From Paludibacteraceae bacterium (lineage in GTDB: Bacteria; Bacteroidota; Bacteroidia; Bacteroidales; Paludibacteraceae): 32,671 nucleotides of DNA. The notes below the pieces were generated by a model, which saw only the letters and a list, made by a program, of their open reading frames with translations, made no database searches and was not told where the DNA came from. Below are positions 18,742 to 26,549 of this stretch, one piece after another. Within the stretch, counting starts at the first letter, position 1, and each line of letters starts with the position of its first letter. The translations under genes were made by a program, and so were the position numbers. The stretch lies in contig JAEEHO010000324.1 of NCBI GenBank assembly GCA_016280845.1, positions 1 through 32,671 of the forward strand. The letters are read 5' to 3'.

Positions 18742-18760
18742 CGAGCCCCACATTCCACCC
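18742..18760 (+). repeat. 19-bp direct repeat of the tRNA-His 3' end
   Basis: CGAGCCCCACATTCCACCC identical at 18459-18477 and 18742-18760; no tRNA 5' part at the second copy. Confidence 0.85.
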
Positions 18761-18804
18761 CAAAAACAAGTCAGCAGCCTTTAGGGTTGCTGACTTTGTT
18801 TTTG
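18761..18804 (+). terminator. Second terminator, after the tRNA 3'-end duplicate
   Basis: CAAAAACAAGTCAGCAGCC-TTTA-GGGTTGCTGACTTTGTTTTTG. Confidence 0.75.
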
Positions 18805-18978
18805 TTGGAGTGTGTCTTGGCTCGAAGCCATTTTCATCGGGGTCCCCGAGAATTTAAATTCTTGGGGAGAGCGCAGCGCAAGGCGAAAATAACCGACTTG
18901 TCTGAAAACGGCTGCAAAATTACTGCTTTTATTAGAACTGACCAAAAGTTTGTAACGTATAAGTGAATTTTTTTGAGA

Positions 18979-19410
18979 TTAGAAGCGGTATCGTTCCACT
19001 TTTTGCTTCTCCTCTTCGTTTTTATAGAACACGCGCATAAAGGTTGCCGGCATTATTCCTATTTCAGTAATCTTGCCTTGTTCATCATTCTTGACATAGA
19101 ATCCCATATATCCGCCTTGCTCATCACGCGCGTTGGTAACCATTAAATACGGGTAGCCACCATTATAGACCATCATCGCAAAATGGTATTCGCGATAGGC
19201 TCGTTGCATGGCTGATAATTTGTTTTCGAGATAATCCAAATACTCGTCTTTTGAATGCATCTCTTTCATTGCATAGAAAGTGTGATAGTGCAGATCATCG
19301 TGCAAGTATTTGCGTACAGGCTCATTAGTGTACGTCGTATACGCTTCCTCCAATGCGCGCAAGAACTCTTCTTGCAGTTTGATTGATTCTTCTTTAGTTT
19401 TGATTTCCAT
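18979..19410 (-). CDS. Hypothetical protein (about 143 aa from internal start MEIKTKEESIKL)
   Basis: Coherent acidic/aromatic protein; the listed ORF extends to 19473 but MEIKTKEE is the likelier start. Confidence 0.65.
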   Translation of the reverse strand: MEIKTKEESIKLQEEFLRALEEAYTTYTNEPVRKYLHDDLHYHTFYAMKEMHSKDEYLDYLENKLSAMQRAYREYHFAMMVYNGGYPYLMVTNARDEQGGYMGFYVKNDEQGKITEIGIMPATFMRVFYKNEEEKQKVERYRF

Positions 19411-19517
19411 AAAATGTGTTGTTAGTTTGGTCAAACGTCTTGAGGTTATGTGCGTTTCCATCGAGGTGGCCAAACATGCTATTTGCTATAGAACTAAGAG
19501 CAACTCCAGGCGTAAAT

Positions 19518-20189
19518 TTATACAATTGCAACTTCTATGTTAAAACCATTTTGATGCAAGAGAGTTTCAATTTGTGCTTTTAATTCGTCTAAATTCTGAT
19601 GTGTTCTTTTCGAGGCAATTAGTACCGCAATTAGACATTCATGAGGTAGTTGCCGAATTATATGCTGCTTTCCATTAGATCTCTCATATACTTTTTCTCC
19701 TTCTTGGGGATTGAGGACTAATCTCCACTCTTTTTCATCTTGCCATTTTGTCCTTTTAACCCTAAAACCATTCATGTGAATTACAAACTTAGCTGCTATA
19801 TCTTCTATTGTTTTTCCAAAAACATTTGGGCAATTACTATCTGTATAAACACATGGCATGAATTCTACAATTCTTTGGAATATAGGTGTATTCCGTGAAC
19901 TAAGTACGAGAATAATATTTCCGTAGTCATCTGCGGCATCTCTCATAAACTCTCTACTCTCAGAGAAACAAGAGATGAAAGTGGCTATTAAAGCATCTTT
20001 AGGTATAAATTTGTTTTCGTAAACCCATTTCAATTCATCTGGATCATTCCTCATCTGATCGCTACGAGTAATATGTAATTCGAGGTCTCCATTGTGATTG
20101 AAGATGATTCCCGTAAAACCATTAATATCTGTACAATGATAAATGCATGCGGGTAAATCGGTCCTATGTGCTTTGTGTTCTTGCGCCAT
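19518..20189 (-). CDS. DUF2971-like protein
   Basis: IYHCTDINGFTGII, SDQMRNDPDELKWVYE, ATFISCFSES..., KWQDEKEWRLVL follow the DUF2971 layout. Confidence 0.7.
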   Translation of the reverse strand: MAQEHKAHRTDLPACIYHCTDINGFTGIIFNHNGDLELHITRSDQMRNDPDELKWVYENKFIPKDALIATFISCFSESREFMRDAADDYGNIILVLSSRNTPIFQRIVEFMPCVYTDSNCPNVFGKTIEDIAAKFVIHMNGFRVKRTKWQDEKEWRLVLNPQEGEKVYERSNGKQHIIRQLPHECLIAVLIASKRTHQNLDELKAQIETLLHQNGFNIEVAIV

Positions 20190-20200
20190 AGTAGTTTAAA

Positions 20201-20731
20201 TTATTCTTTTTCAAATATTTTATAACCGCGATAGATATAATAACGTCCCTTATGGTTCTTATTAGATAACATTGCCCATAAGTGAGTTTTTGAAACGCAT
20301 AAAGGATGGTTCTTATCTACTTTTATGATTTCTGTTGGCTCTGCATTCTCATCCTCTATTGCCGGATATAAATTGTATTCGTCATAAAAGTAGTCTTTTA
20401 TGTTATTAATGTCAGGGAAATCAATATTGTAACTTCCCATAGACCAGTGTTTTTCTTCTATCTTATACAATTTATGCATATATGAATCTCCTAACCCATG
20501 CTTTATTGCTTCGTTGATTTTATTATTCACATACCATCTATGTATGTAGTAGCACAAAAAGACAAATGCAATAATGCCAAGAATGGTCTCATAAGTATAC
20601 TCATTTAGCAAATTTATTCCAGAGAATATCGCTTCTAATCCATAGAATATTGCGATTAGAATAAAGGCGATAATCATTATTCCTAATAGATACATTCCGA
20701 CCGATTGAAAAAAAGACTTTAGCATATCCAT
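20201..20731 (-). CDS. Small membrane protein with two predicted TM segments
   Basis: Hydrophobic segments GMYLLGIMIIAFILIAIFYGLEAIF and TILGIIAFVFLCYYIHRWY. Confidence 0.6.
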   Translation of the reverse strand: MDMLKSFFQSVGMYLLGIMIIAFILIAIFYGLEAIFSGINLLNEYTYETILGIIAFVFLCYYIHRWYVNNKINEAIKHGLGDSYMHKLYKIEEKHWSMGSYNIDFPDINNIKDYFYDEYNLYPAIEDENAEPTEIIKVDKNHPLCVSKTHLWAMLSNKNHKGRYYIYRGYKIFEKE

Positions 20732-20738
20732 GATATTT

Positions 20739-21806
20739 TTAATAATAAGTTATTTTATATGGAGTAAAAGGAACTATCTTCTTGCGCAAAAATTTTGGTA
20801 ATAAGGCTACACACAATTTAGCCTTTAGAGAGAGAGTTATGCGGTCTTGATATCTTTTCGGTACAGTAAGAGATAATGATGAGCACCACAAAAATGCATC
20901 ATCTCCAATGTACTTAATGCTTTGAGGAATTACCAAGCGTCTTAGTTCCTCGCACACAGAAAAAGCGCTAATACCAAGAGTCTTTAATTTGCTGCCTAAA
21001 TTTACTTCTTTTAGATTCCTACTTCCGCAGAAAGCCCTATCTCCGATCACTTCTATATTGTCCGGGAGTGTTATCTTTTCTAACGAAGTGCAATAAGAAA
21101 AAACACTTTCTTTTATTTCAGTAATACCTATTGGAATATTTATCTCAACGAGAGACTCACAATTTTGGAACGCCTGTTTCTCAATGTTAACAACGGTATC
21201 TGGTATAGTAATCTTAGTTAATGCTTTACATCCATAAAATGCTTTCTCTCCTATTGTTTTAACACCTTCAGGAATAGAATATTCACCTACCATGCCTTCT
21301 GGACATTTAATCACAGAAGAACAATCTTTACTATACATTACTCCATTTATTGAACAATAATTGGGATTCTCAGGTGATACACTTATCTGCTTCAAGCCAT
21401 AAGGATAGGACTCAATGCTATATAAACTTTTGGGTATGTAGAGTGTTGTTGACTCATCACATGTGTGAAAAGATAAAGCTAAAGGTTCGATATGGGTGAC
21501 ACTTTCGGGGATGTTAATTGCTTTAAGACTAGTACACTCAAATAGTGTATCTCGAAGTCTTGTAATTCCTTCTGGTAAGTTGACTTCTGTTAACTTTATA
21601 CACATACTGAATGCACCGCGCCCTATTTCTGAGACACTATCTGGCAATGTGATTTTCTCAATGTATCCACACATGCAAAATGCATGTTTTTCGATTGTAG
21701 TAACCCCATCGGGTATTATATATGCTCCTCGAAAATCTTTTGGACATTTAATAAGTGTCTTGCGGTCTTCGGAGAATTCAACCCCATATTTATCAATGTA
21801 TGCCAT
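20739..21806 (-). CDS. BspA-like leucine-rich repeat protein (LRR_5 type)
   Basis: Repeats of the form ITLPDSVSEIGRGAFSMCIKLTEVNLPEGITRL and ITIPDTVVNIEKQAFQNCESLVEINIP; start MAYIDKYGVEF at 21806 preferred over the ORF-track start at 21872. Confidence 0.88.
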   Translation of the reverse strand: MAYIDKYGVEFSEDRKTLIKCPKDFRGAYIIPDGVTTIEKHAFCMCGYIEKITLPDSVSEIGRGAFSMCIKLTEVNLPEGITRLRDTLFECTSLKAINIPESVTHIEPLALSFHTCDESTTLYIPKSLYSIESYPYGLKQISVSPENPNYCSINGVMYSKDCSSVIKCPEGMVGEYSIPEGVKTIGEKAFYGCKALTKITIPDTVVNIEKQAFQNCESLVEINIPIGITEIKESVFSYCTSLEKITLPDNIEVIGDRAFCGSRNLKEVNLGSKLKTLGISAFSVCEELRRLVIPQSIKYIGDDAFLWCSSLSLTVPKRYQDRITLSLKAKLCVALLPKFLRKKIVPFTPYKITYY

Positions 21807-21812
21807 GGTAAT

Positions 21813-21858
21813 GTAATTTTGCGGCCGCAAAATTACTAAAAAAAAATGATATAAGCAA
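21813..21858 (-). promoter_or_regulatory. Promoter of the LRR gene embedded in a 24-bp perfect palindrome
   Basis: GTAATTTTGCGGCCGCAAAATTAC (21813-21836); minus-strand TTG (21858-21856), N20, TAATTTTG (21835-21828). Confidence 0.7.
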
Positions 21859-22099
21859 GTTTTTCTTCTCAATTCGTCCAGAATTGTGCATTTAGAAACA
21901 AAAATCTTGCGTTAGGGATTGGAAGGACTACGGTTTCTTGATGATTTGTTATATGGAGGCATTTCGCCTGCAAAGGTACTACTTTTCTTGAAATATGTAA
22001 GTTTGGAGCAAAATTTGCTATTTATATGTTACTTGGGGGTGTTTTGCTTGGTTATGGAGGCAATAACGAAATTGCGGAGAAGTTGGTAAGGCTTGGCGG

Positions 22100-22354
22100 C
22101 TATTTAAGGTATAGCATCCTCTCCAGTGCATTCACGGCGGAAGTTATGTCTTGTTCAAAGCGAGTGTGTTCCTTCAGAAAATCGGCCTTGCCGTCAGAGA
22201 TCGTCCTCAATAACTCTCCGCTCATTTCGTCCACGTAAGACGCGATGGCATATTCGATGTCATCCTTCTGCCAATCGAGCGAGGAATGAATATAGACGTT
22301 CCGCTTCTGATGCAGAAAACTATAGGCTATTTCTATGGCTTCCTTCGTAATCAT
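22100..22354 (-). CDS. Hypothetical 84-aa protein
   Basis: MITKEAIEIAYSFLHQKRNVYIHSSLDWQKDDIEYAI...; its ATG overlaps the stop of the upstream DUF4250-like frame (ATGA). Confidence 0.6.
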   Translation of the reverse strand: MITKEAIEIAYSFLHQKRNVYIHSSLDWQKDDIEYAIASYVDEMSGELLRTISDGKADFLKEHTRFEQDITSAVNALERMLYLK

Positions 22355-22592
22355 GCGTCGTAACCGATGGGTCTAAACTGCTGCTGTTTGTCGCTCCATA
22401 CGAAGCCATTGGTGAGGAGGTGATTTTTCATTTGTTCCGGTTCCCGGTCAAATGCATAGCAAAGCGCTTCGAGCGAGTCGAACTCTTCTTATCTCCGCTC
22501 CGCTTCGAACGATCTGCTGCGCTGTATGCATCACGCAGGAGCATGTTCACGCTCGATACGAGTATAGCAGGGTTTTGTGGTAGATGGTCCAT
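22351..22592 (-). pseudogene. DUF4250-like gene disrupted by a 41-nt insertion (22489-22529)
   Basis: Frame 1 MDHLPQNPAILVSSVNMLLRD and frame 2 EEFDSLEALCYAFDREPEQMKNHLLTNGFVWSDKQQQFRPIGYDA* together make a DUF4250-like protein; removing 41 nt restores one 66-aa frame. Confidence 0.65.
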
Positions 22593-22630
22593 ATCTTAAT
22601 GTTCTCTTATAAGTTGCTCAGTATTGATGA

Positions 22631-23494
22631 TTATTTACTAAATAGTTGCCGAAAAAATTCTACGGCACTATTCACTACTTCGTTGCGGTGGGAGGTGATG
22701 GTGTGATTGACGCCGTGAATGACACGAAGCATAGCCTGGTCTCCGTATGTCTCTGCGTATTTCTCGCTACACCAAAGCGGCACAATCGTATCTTTGTCGC
22801 CATGCAGCAGTAAGACCGGTCCGTGATAAGCCGCGGCAGTTCCAAAGATGTCGAGTTGCTGCGTGGTGAGCAAGTATTCCCGGCCAAGTCTCATGACGCC
22901 CCAACAGCGGATGTACTCCGGCGGGTTCTGCGGGTCAAAGCGTGCGTTGAAGAACTTACCGGCTTGGCACGCCTCTTTGATGACCGATCCGGGAGCCACC
23001 AGCACAACTCCTGCAGGCTTCTTTGGCTCAGAAGCCAGACGTCCGGCTGTCATAGAAGCAATCACGCCGCCTTGCGAATGGCCGAGTAATCCCACCTGGC
23101 TGACGTATGGCAATGTCTGAACGTAGTCCCACACGGTGCGTGCGTCCGCCAGTTCTTTCTCGATGGTCATGTCCTGCATACGTCCTTCGCTCTTGCCATG
23201 TCCGTTAAAATCGAGGCGAATGGAAGCGATACCTGCCCGGGCAAGACCCTTGGCGAAGGATGGGATAGGTACGAAGTCCTTACTGGCGAAGATACCATGC
23301 ATCAAAATCACCATCGGCACCCGGTCTGTCATCGGGTCAAAACCCTTAGGGAGTGTGATGGTGCAAGCTATCTTACCCTGCGGTCCCGAGAGGTAGAGCT
23401 TCTGTTCGTTCTTGCCGCATGCATGTAAGGGGAAGACGAGCATGAGCAGCAAGGCTATTGCTACGCTATAGCGTTGTATGAATCGTTTTTTCAT
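22631..23494 (-). CDS. Alpha/beta hydrolase lipoprotein (serine aminopeptidase/esterase-like)
   Basis: Lipobox LVFPLHAC; MVILMHGIFASKD, GHSQGG nucleophile elbow, LLLHGDKDTIVP, GVNHTI. Confidence 0.9.
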   Translation of the reverse strand: MKKRFIQRYSVAIALLLMLVFPLHACGKNEQKLYLSGPQGKIACTITLPKGFDPMTDRVPMVILMHGIFASKDFVPIPSFAKGLARAGIASIRLDFNGHGKSEGRMQDMTIEKELADARTVWDYVQTLPYVSQVGLLGHSQGGVIASMTAGRLASEPKKPAGVVLVAPGSVIKEACQAGKFFNARFDPQNPPEYIRCWGVMRLGREYLLTTQQLDIFGTAAAYHGPVLLLHGDKDTIVPLWCSEKYAETYGDQAMLRVIHGVNHTITSHRNEVVNSAVEFFRQLFSK

Positions 23495-23547
23495 ATTTTA
23501 TTCATTTTGTTCTCCTTCGACACTCTGTCGATTATAATCAAAGAAAA

Positions 23548-23584
23548 AGCCAGCCCTAGCTCCTTGATAGGAGGGGGAAGGCTA
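23548..23584 (-). terminator. Imperfect hairpin terminator downstream of the HTH gene
   Basis: Minus-strand AGCCTTCCCCCTCCTATCAAGGAGCTAGGGCTGGCTTTTTC. Confidence 0.45.
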
Positions 23585-23926
23585 TGTTTTCTTTATGCTC
23601 TGGAGCCATTCGGCGCACTCGTCGGCCATTAGGGCAATGAGTTTGGTGTAGTAGGCGTTCAGTTCCGCTTCGGACATTCGGTTCAGTCCGGCCATGTTGT
23701 GTTGCAGCGTCAGCAGGATGCGCAACATGCGCCGCGTGAACTGCTCATCGTCAAAGTAATTGATGAGGGCAATGATGTGCTTGTATGGGCACAGACGGTG
23801 ACCGCATTCCCAGGCGTTGTAGGTGGCATGAGATATGTTCAGACTCCATGCTATCTGTTCTTGTGTCGCTCCTTTGCGCTGACGTGCTTGCAGCAAAGCA
23901 CTCGAGAAATCATACAGTATATCCAT
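23582..23926 (-). CDS. HTH (XRE-like) DNA-binding protein
   Basis: LLQARQRKGATQEQIAWSLNISHATYNAWECGHRLCPYKHIIAL. Confidence 0.75.
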   Translation of the reverse strand: MDILYDFSSALLQARQRKGATQEQIAWSLNISHATYNAWECGHRLCPYKHIIALINYFDDEQFTRRMLRILLTLQHNMAGLNRMSEAELNAYYTKLIALMADECAEWLQSIKKT

Positions 23927-23932
23927 AGCGCA

Positions 23933-24460
23933 TTAGGATTTAGTGGTTGGGTTGTCTGTTCCGCCTTTCAGAAAGTACGGCATGAACTCGTCCGGTTCGT
24001 CCACGCTGATAGCAATCGGGCACCCTTTGCGGCGATAGATCAGGAATGCTTTTTCGCGGTCGGTGACGTAGGCGCGATAGTGGCCTATACCTTTGGTGTG
24101 AAACCAACCTATATTGCCGAACACGCCGCCTATGCCGAAGGTGCGGACCGTGTTGGTTATGCTCATCAGTTTGTCTGCCCGTTCTATACGGTCTATGTTC
24201 TCATAGGGTATATGTATCGTGCGCAGGAGCGTGTGTATACCTATTCCTTCGTCGGTGGTGATGATGTACTGCGGATAGACGAAGAAGGCCGAGAGCATGC
24301 TGAGCAGTAGAACACCGGTGAGAATCAGCACGGTTTTCACGTCTGCACCCAGTGTGACGGAGTAAATCAGGTCGCCGATAGCAAACAGCACTACCACAAA
24401 GCATATAGCTGTTGAGTAGCGAATCGTTTTGCTCATCGAACATTCATAAATGGTTTTCAT
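23933..24460 (-). CDS. Membrane protein with bacterial PH-like domain
   Basis: Two N-terminal TM segments followed by YIITTDEGIGIHTLLRTIHIPYENIDRIERAD...GCPIAISVDEPDEFMPYF. Confidence 0.7.
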   Translation of the reverse strand: MKTIYECSMSKTIRYSTAICFVVVLFAIGDLIYSVTLGADVKTVLILTGVLLLSMLSAFFVYPQYIITTDEGIGIHTLLRTIHIPYENIDRIERADKLMSITNTVRTFGIGGVFGNIGWFHTKGIGHYRAYVTDREKAFLIYRRKGCPIAISVDEPDEFMPYFLKGGTDNPTTKS

Positions 24461-24592
24461 AAGCGTAGTGTTTTCAAATTCCGGTGCAAAGGTACTGCTT
24501 TTTTCCTCTCGCTCTTATCAGTTTTGTTGATAAAATGCACCACAGGCCTCAAAAGTCAAGTTTTTTACGTAATAAACTTGACAATTCTACTG

Positions 24593-24623
24593 CAAAATTA
24601 CAAAAAAAATCCCACATACGCAA
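24593..24623 (-). promoter_or_regulatory. Promoter of the PH/HTH genes overlapping the upstream terminator
   Basis: Minus strand TTG (24623-24621), N20, TAATTTTG (24600-24593). Confidence 0.6.
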
Positions 24624-24636
24624 GTTTTTGTGGGAC
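24602..24636 (-). terminator. Terminator of the MBL-fold gene
   Basis: Minus strand TCCCACA-AAAACTTGCGTA-TGTGGGA followed by TTTTTTTTG. Confidence 0.7.
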
Positions 24637-24652
24637 TTTTTTGTTTTTTCTA

Positions 24653-25726
24653 TCAATATTTCACCACTGTTCCTATAGGAGCATCCAATAGGTTGATATG
24701 GTTTTTCGTTGCTATGTCGTGTGCCACGCTGTCCGGCTCGTACCATGGATGGACAGAAAGAGCGAACTTGTCATGATGGACGGTGAAGACCTGCTTGGCT
24801 TGAAGATCAAGGATGACCTTCTCAAGGTCTTCCGGCGTGGTGTGGATGTATTTCCAATTGGCATTGTATTGTCCATTCTCCAATAGCGCCAAATCAACCG
24901 CTCCGAAATGTTCATGTATTTCCGCAAACCGTTTATCATAACCTCCGTCACCACCGACATAGACCTTACGGCCATCGGCTTCCACCATGAACGATGCCCA
25001 AAGTGTCTGATTACGTTTGCCCAACAATCTGTTGCTAAAATGCCGACTTGGTAAGCAGGTGATTGTTATCGTGTCTCGAATAGCTGTCTGCCTGCGGAGG
25101 CTCTCTGCCCAATCCATCTCTGTGATTTGCTCATTCGTATAGCCCCAATAACGCAGATAATCGGCGATTCCAAGTGGACAGACAACCATCTTCACGCGCT
25201 CACGGATGTCACGCAAGGTCGCATAATCCATATGATCCCAATGCTCGTGCGTGATGATGAGCACATCGATATCCGGCAAGTCTTCCGGTCGATAGATGTC
25301 CGTGCCCTCAAAGGCTTTCAGCATCATTGACGACGGCCATTCGGGTTTCAGCAATGGATCAACCAAGTACCGCTTGCCGTTCAAACAAAACAGGTACGAC
25401 GAATGTCCGAACCATACGAGCCAATCGCTATCGGTCGGCAGGTTTTTGAGGTCGGTCTTAACCGCAGGTATCGGTTGTTGCGGCACACGCAGCGTGTCTT
25501 TGTTCGTCAGAAAACGCCATAATGTACCCCTCGTGCTTGCGGAGTCCCCTGTGAATTGCGGAGTCGTCACCTGGTTCTGGAACATCCCGTCTCTGTAGTT
25601 CGGTGATGCCTCAATACGCTCCTTTGATACATGTCTCCACAGCCCGAACGCGGGATGTGACAATACCGCCAACCCTGCTCCGACAAGCAGCAGAATGACA
25701 CTTAATATGATTAGTAACACTTTCAT
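24653..25726 (-). CDS. MBL-fold metallo-hydrolase (UlaG / NAPE-PLD-like), membrane-anchored
   Basis: THEHWDHMDYATL metallo-beta-lactamase motif, SRHFSNR, GGDGGYDKRF, VHHDKFAL; N-terminal anchor MKVLLIILSVILLLVGAG. Confidence 0.88.
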   Translation of the reverse strand: MKVLLIILSVILLLVGAGLAVLSHPAFGLWRHVSKERIEASPNYRDGMFQNQVTTPQFTGDSASTRGTLWRFLTNKDTLRVPQQPIPAVKTDLKNLPTDSDWLVWFGHSSYLFCLNGKRYLVDPLLKPEWPSSMMLKAFEGTDIYRPEDLPDIDVLIITHEHWDHMDYATLRDIRERVKMVVCPLGIADYLRYWGYTNEQITEMDWAESLRRQTAIRDTITITCLPSRHFSNRLLGKRNQTLWASFMVEADGRKVYVGGDGGYDKRFAEIHEHFGAVDLALLENGQYNANWKYIHTTPEDLEKVILDLQAKQVFTVHHDKFALSVHPWYEPDSVAHDIATKNHINLLDAPIGTVVKY

Positions 25727-25739
25727 TTGCATATCTCTT

Positions 25740-25838
25740 TCAGGTCTCCATGAATCGCAATCCGACCAGCGCTTCTCCGTCTGACTCAAGAACAATCATT
25801 CCCAACGGCGATAAATATGTTGCCGTGTATAACTTCAT
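25740..25838 (-). pseudogene. N-terminal remnant of methylated-DNA-protein cysteine methyltransferase (ogt/MGMT-like)
   Basis: 32-aa frame MKLYTATYLSPLGMIVLESDGEALVGLRFMET* resembles the Ogt N-terminus (YxSPLG-I-L-SD-E-L-GL-F); catalytic PCHR region absent. Confidence 0.6.
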
Positions 25839-25882
25839 AATGCATACTATTTATTCATACTGTCAAATTTAAAAGTTGCTTG

Positions 25883-25914
25883 CAAAGGTACTACAAAATA
25901 ATTAATTGTGCAAA
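25883..25914 (-). promoter_or_regulatory. Promoter upstream of the ogt remnant/MBL gene
   Basis: Minus strand TTTG (25914-25911), N20, TACCTTTG (25890-25883). Confidence 0.65.
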
Positions 25915-26005
25915 TTATTTGGCCTAATATATATAAAATGCTTGCATAATTTAAGGTTATTGTGGTATTTTACTTTTGACTTTTGTGGTGTTGATGGTCA
26001 TGTTA

Positions 26006-26057
26006 TTACACTTTTTCAAACGAATAAAATGTGTTTTGTTACACTTTTTCAAACGAA
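26006..26057. repeat. Two 19-bp direct repeats TTACACTTTTTCAAACGAA, 33 bp apart
   Basis: Exact copies at 26006-26024 and 26039-26057. Confidence 0.85.
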
Positions 26058-26114
26058 AAAACTGCTTGCAAAGGTACTACAAATTTTCCAAATATGCAAT
26101 AAAAACTATAAAAA

Positions 26115-26146
26115 TTTGCTCAAATCGAAAAAAAATTGTAATTTTG
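26115..26146 (+). promoter_or_regulatory. Promoter of the hsd operon leader
   Basis: TTTG (26115-26118), N20, TAatTTTG (26139-26146). Confidence 0.65.
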
Positions 26147-26325
26147 CAGGCGGAAAAGAAAGGCACATACCAACCACTTTCCCATTAAACGTTCATTCGT
26201 TACACATTACACTTTACACATTGCACAAATTTGCTACACATGTATAATCATAACTCGCACATAATCAGCGTAATAGGGGGGGGGTAAATCGCTAACCTCG
26301 AATAACTATTGTGTTCCCGTATCAG

Positions 26326-26363
26326 GCGGCCACTATCTTCACGGATAGTTGCCGCTTGTTTTT
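26326..26363 (+). terminator. Leader hairpin/possible attenuator upstream of hsdM
   Basis: GCGGCCACTATC-TTCACG-GATAGTTGCCGC (one mismatch) followed by TTGTTTTTG. Confidence 0.6.
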
Positions 26364-26400
26364 GTGTGTGGGTATGAGAAAGAAATGAAAGGATAAAATC

Positions 26401-26499
26401 ATGTTAAAAACTATTGGAATTGTCATATTAGGAATTCTTGCCTGGTTGTTAGGGCTATATCTTTTCAACTGGATTATGGAAGAATTAATGAATCGCTAA
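26401..26499 (+). CDS. Putative 32-aa single-TM peptide in the hsd leader
   Basis: MLKTIGIVILGILAWLLGLYLFNWIMEELMNR*, purine-rich sequence upstream; below the ORF-track cutoff. Confidence 0.5.
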   Translation: MLKTIGIVILGILAWLLGLYLFNWIMEELMNR

Positions 26500-26549
26500 A
26501 TTACTACAGATATACAAACACTCAACAGGATAAGAAATAAATACAATAT

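Noticed and set aside
18415-18753. Minus-strand 112-aa ORF containing GWNVGLEPTTLGTTIRCSAN
   Set aside because: Reads antisense through the tRNA-His; a typical spurious tRNA-antisense translation.
18459-18760. Second intact tRNA gene at the duplicated 3' end
   Set aside because: The 73 nt upstream of 18760 do not form D or anticodon arms; only the 3' 19 bp are present.
25906-26247. Plus-strand 113-aa ORF
   Set aside because: Covers AT-rich promoter/repeat DNA; the apparent internal repeat (TLFQT...) is just the 19-bp direct repeat translated.
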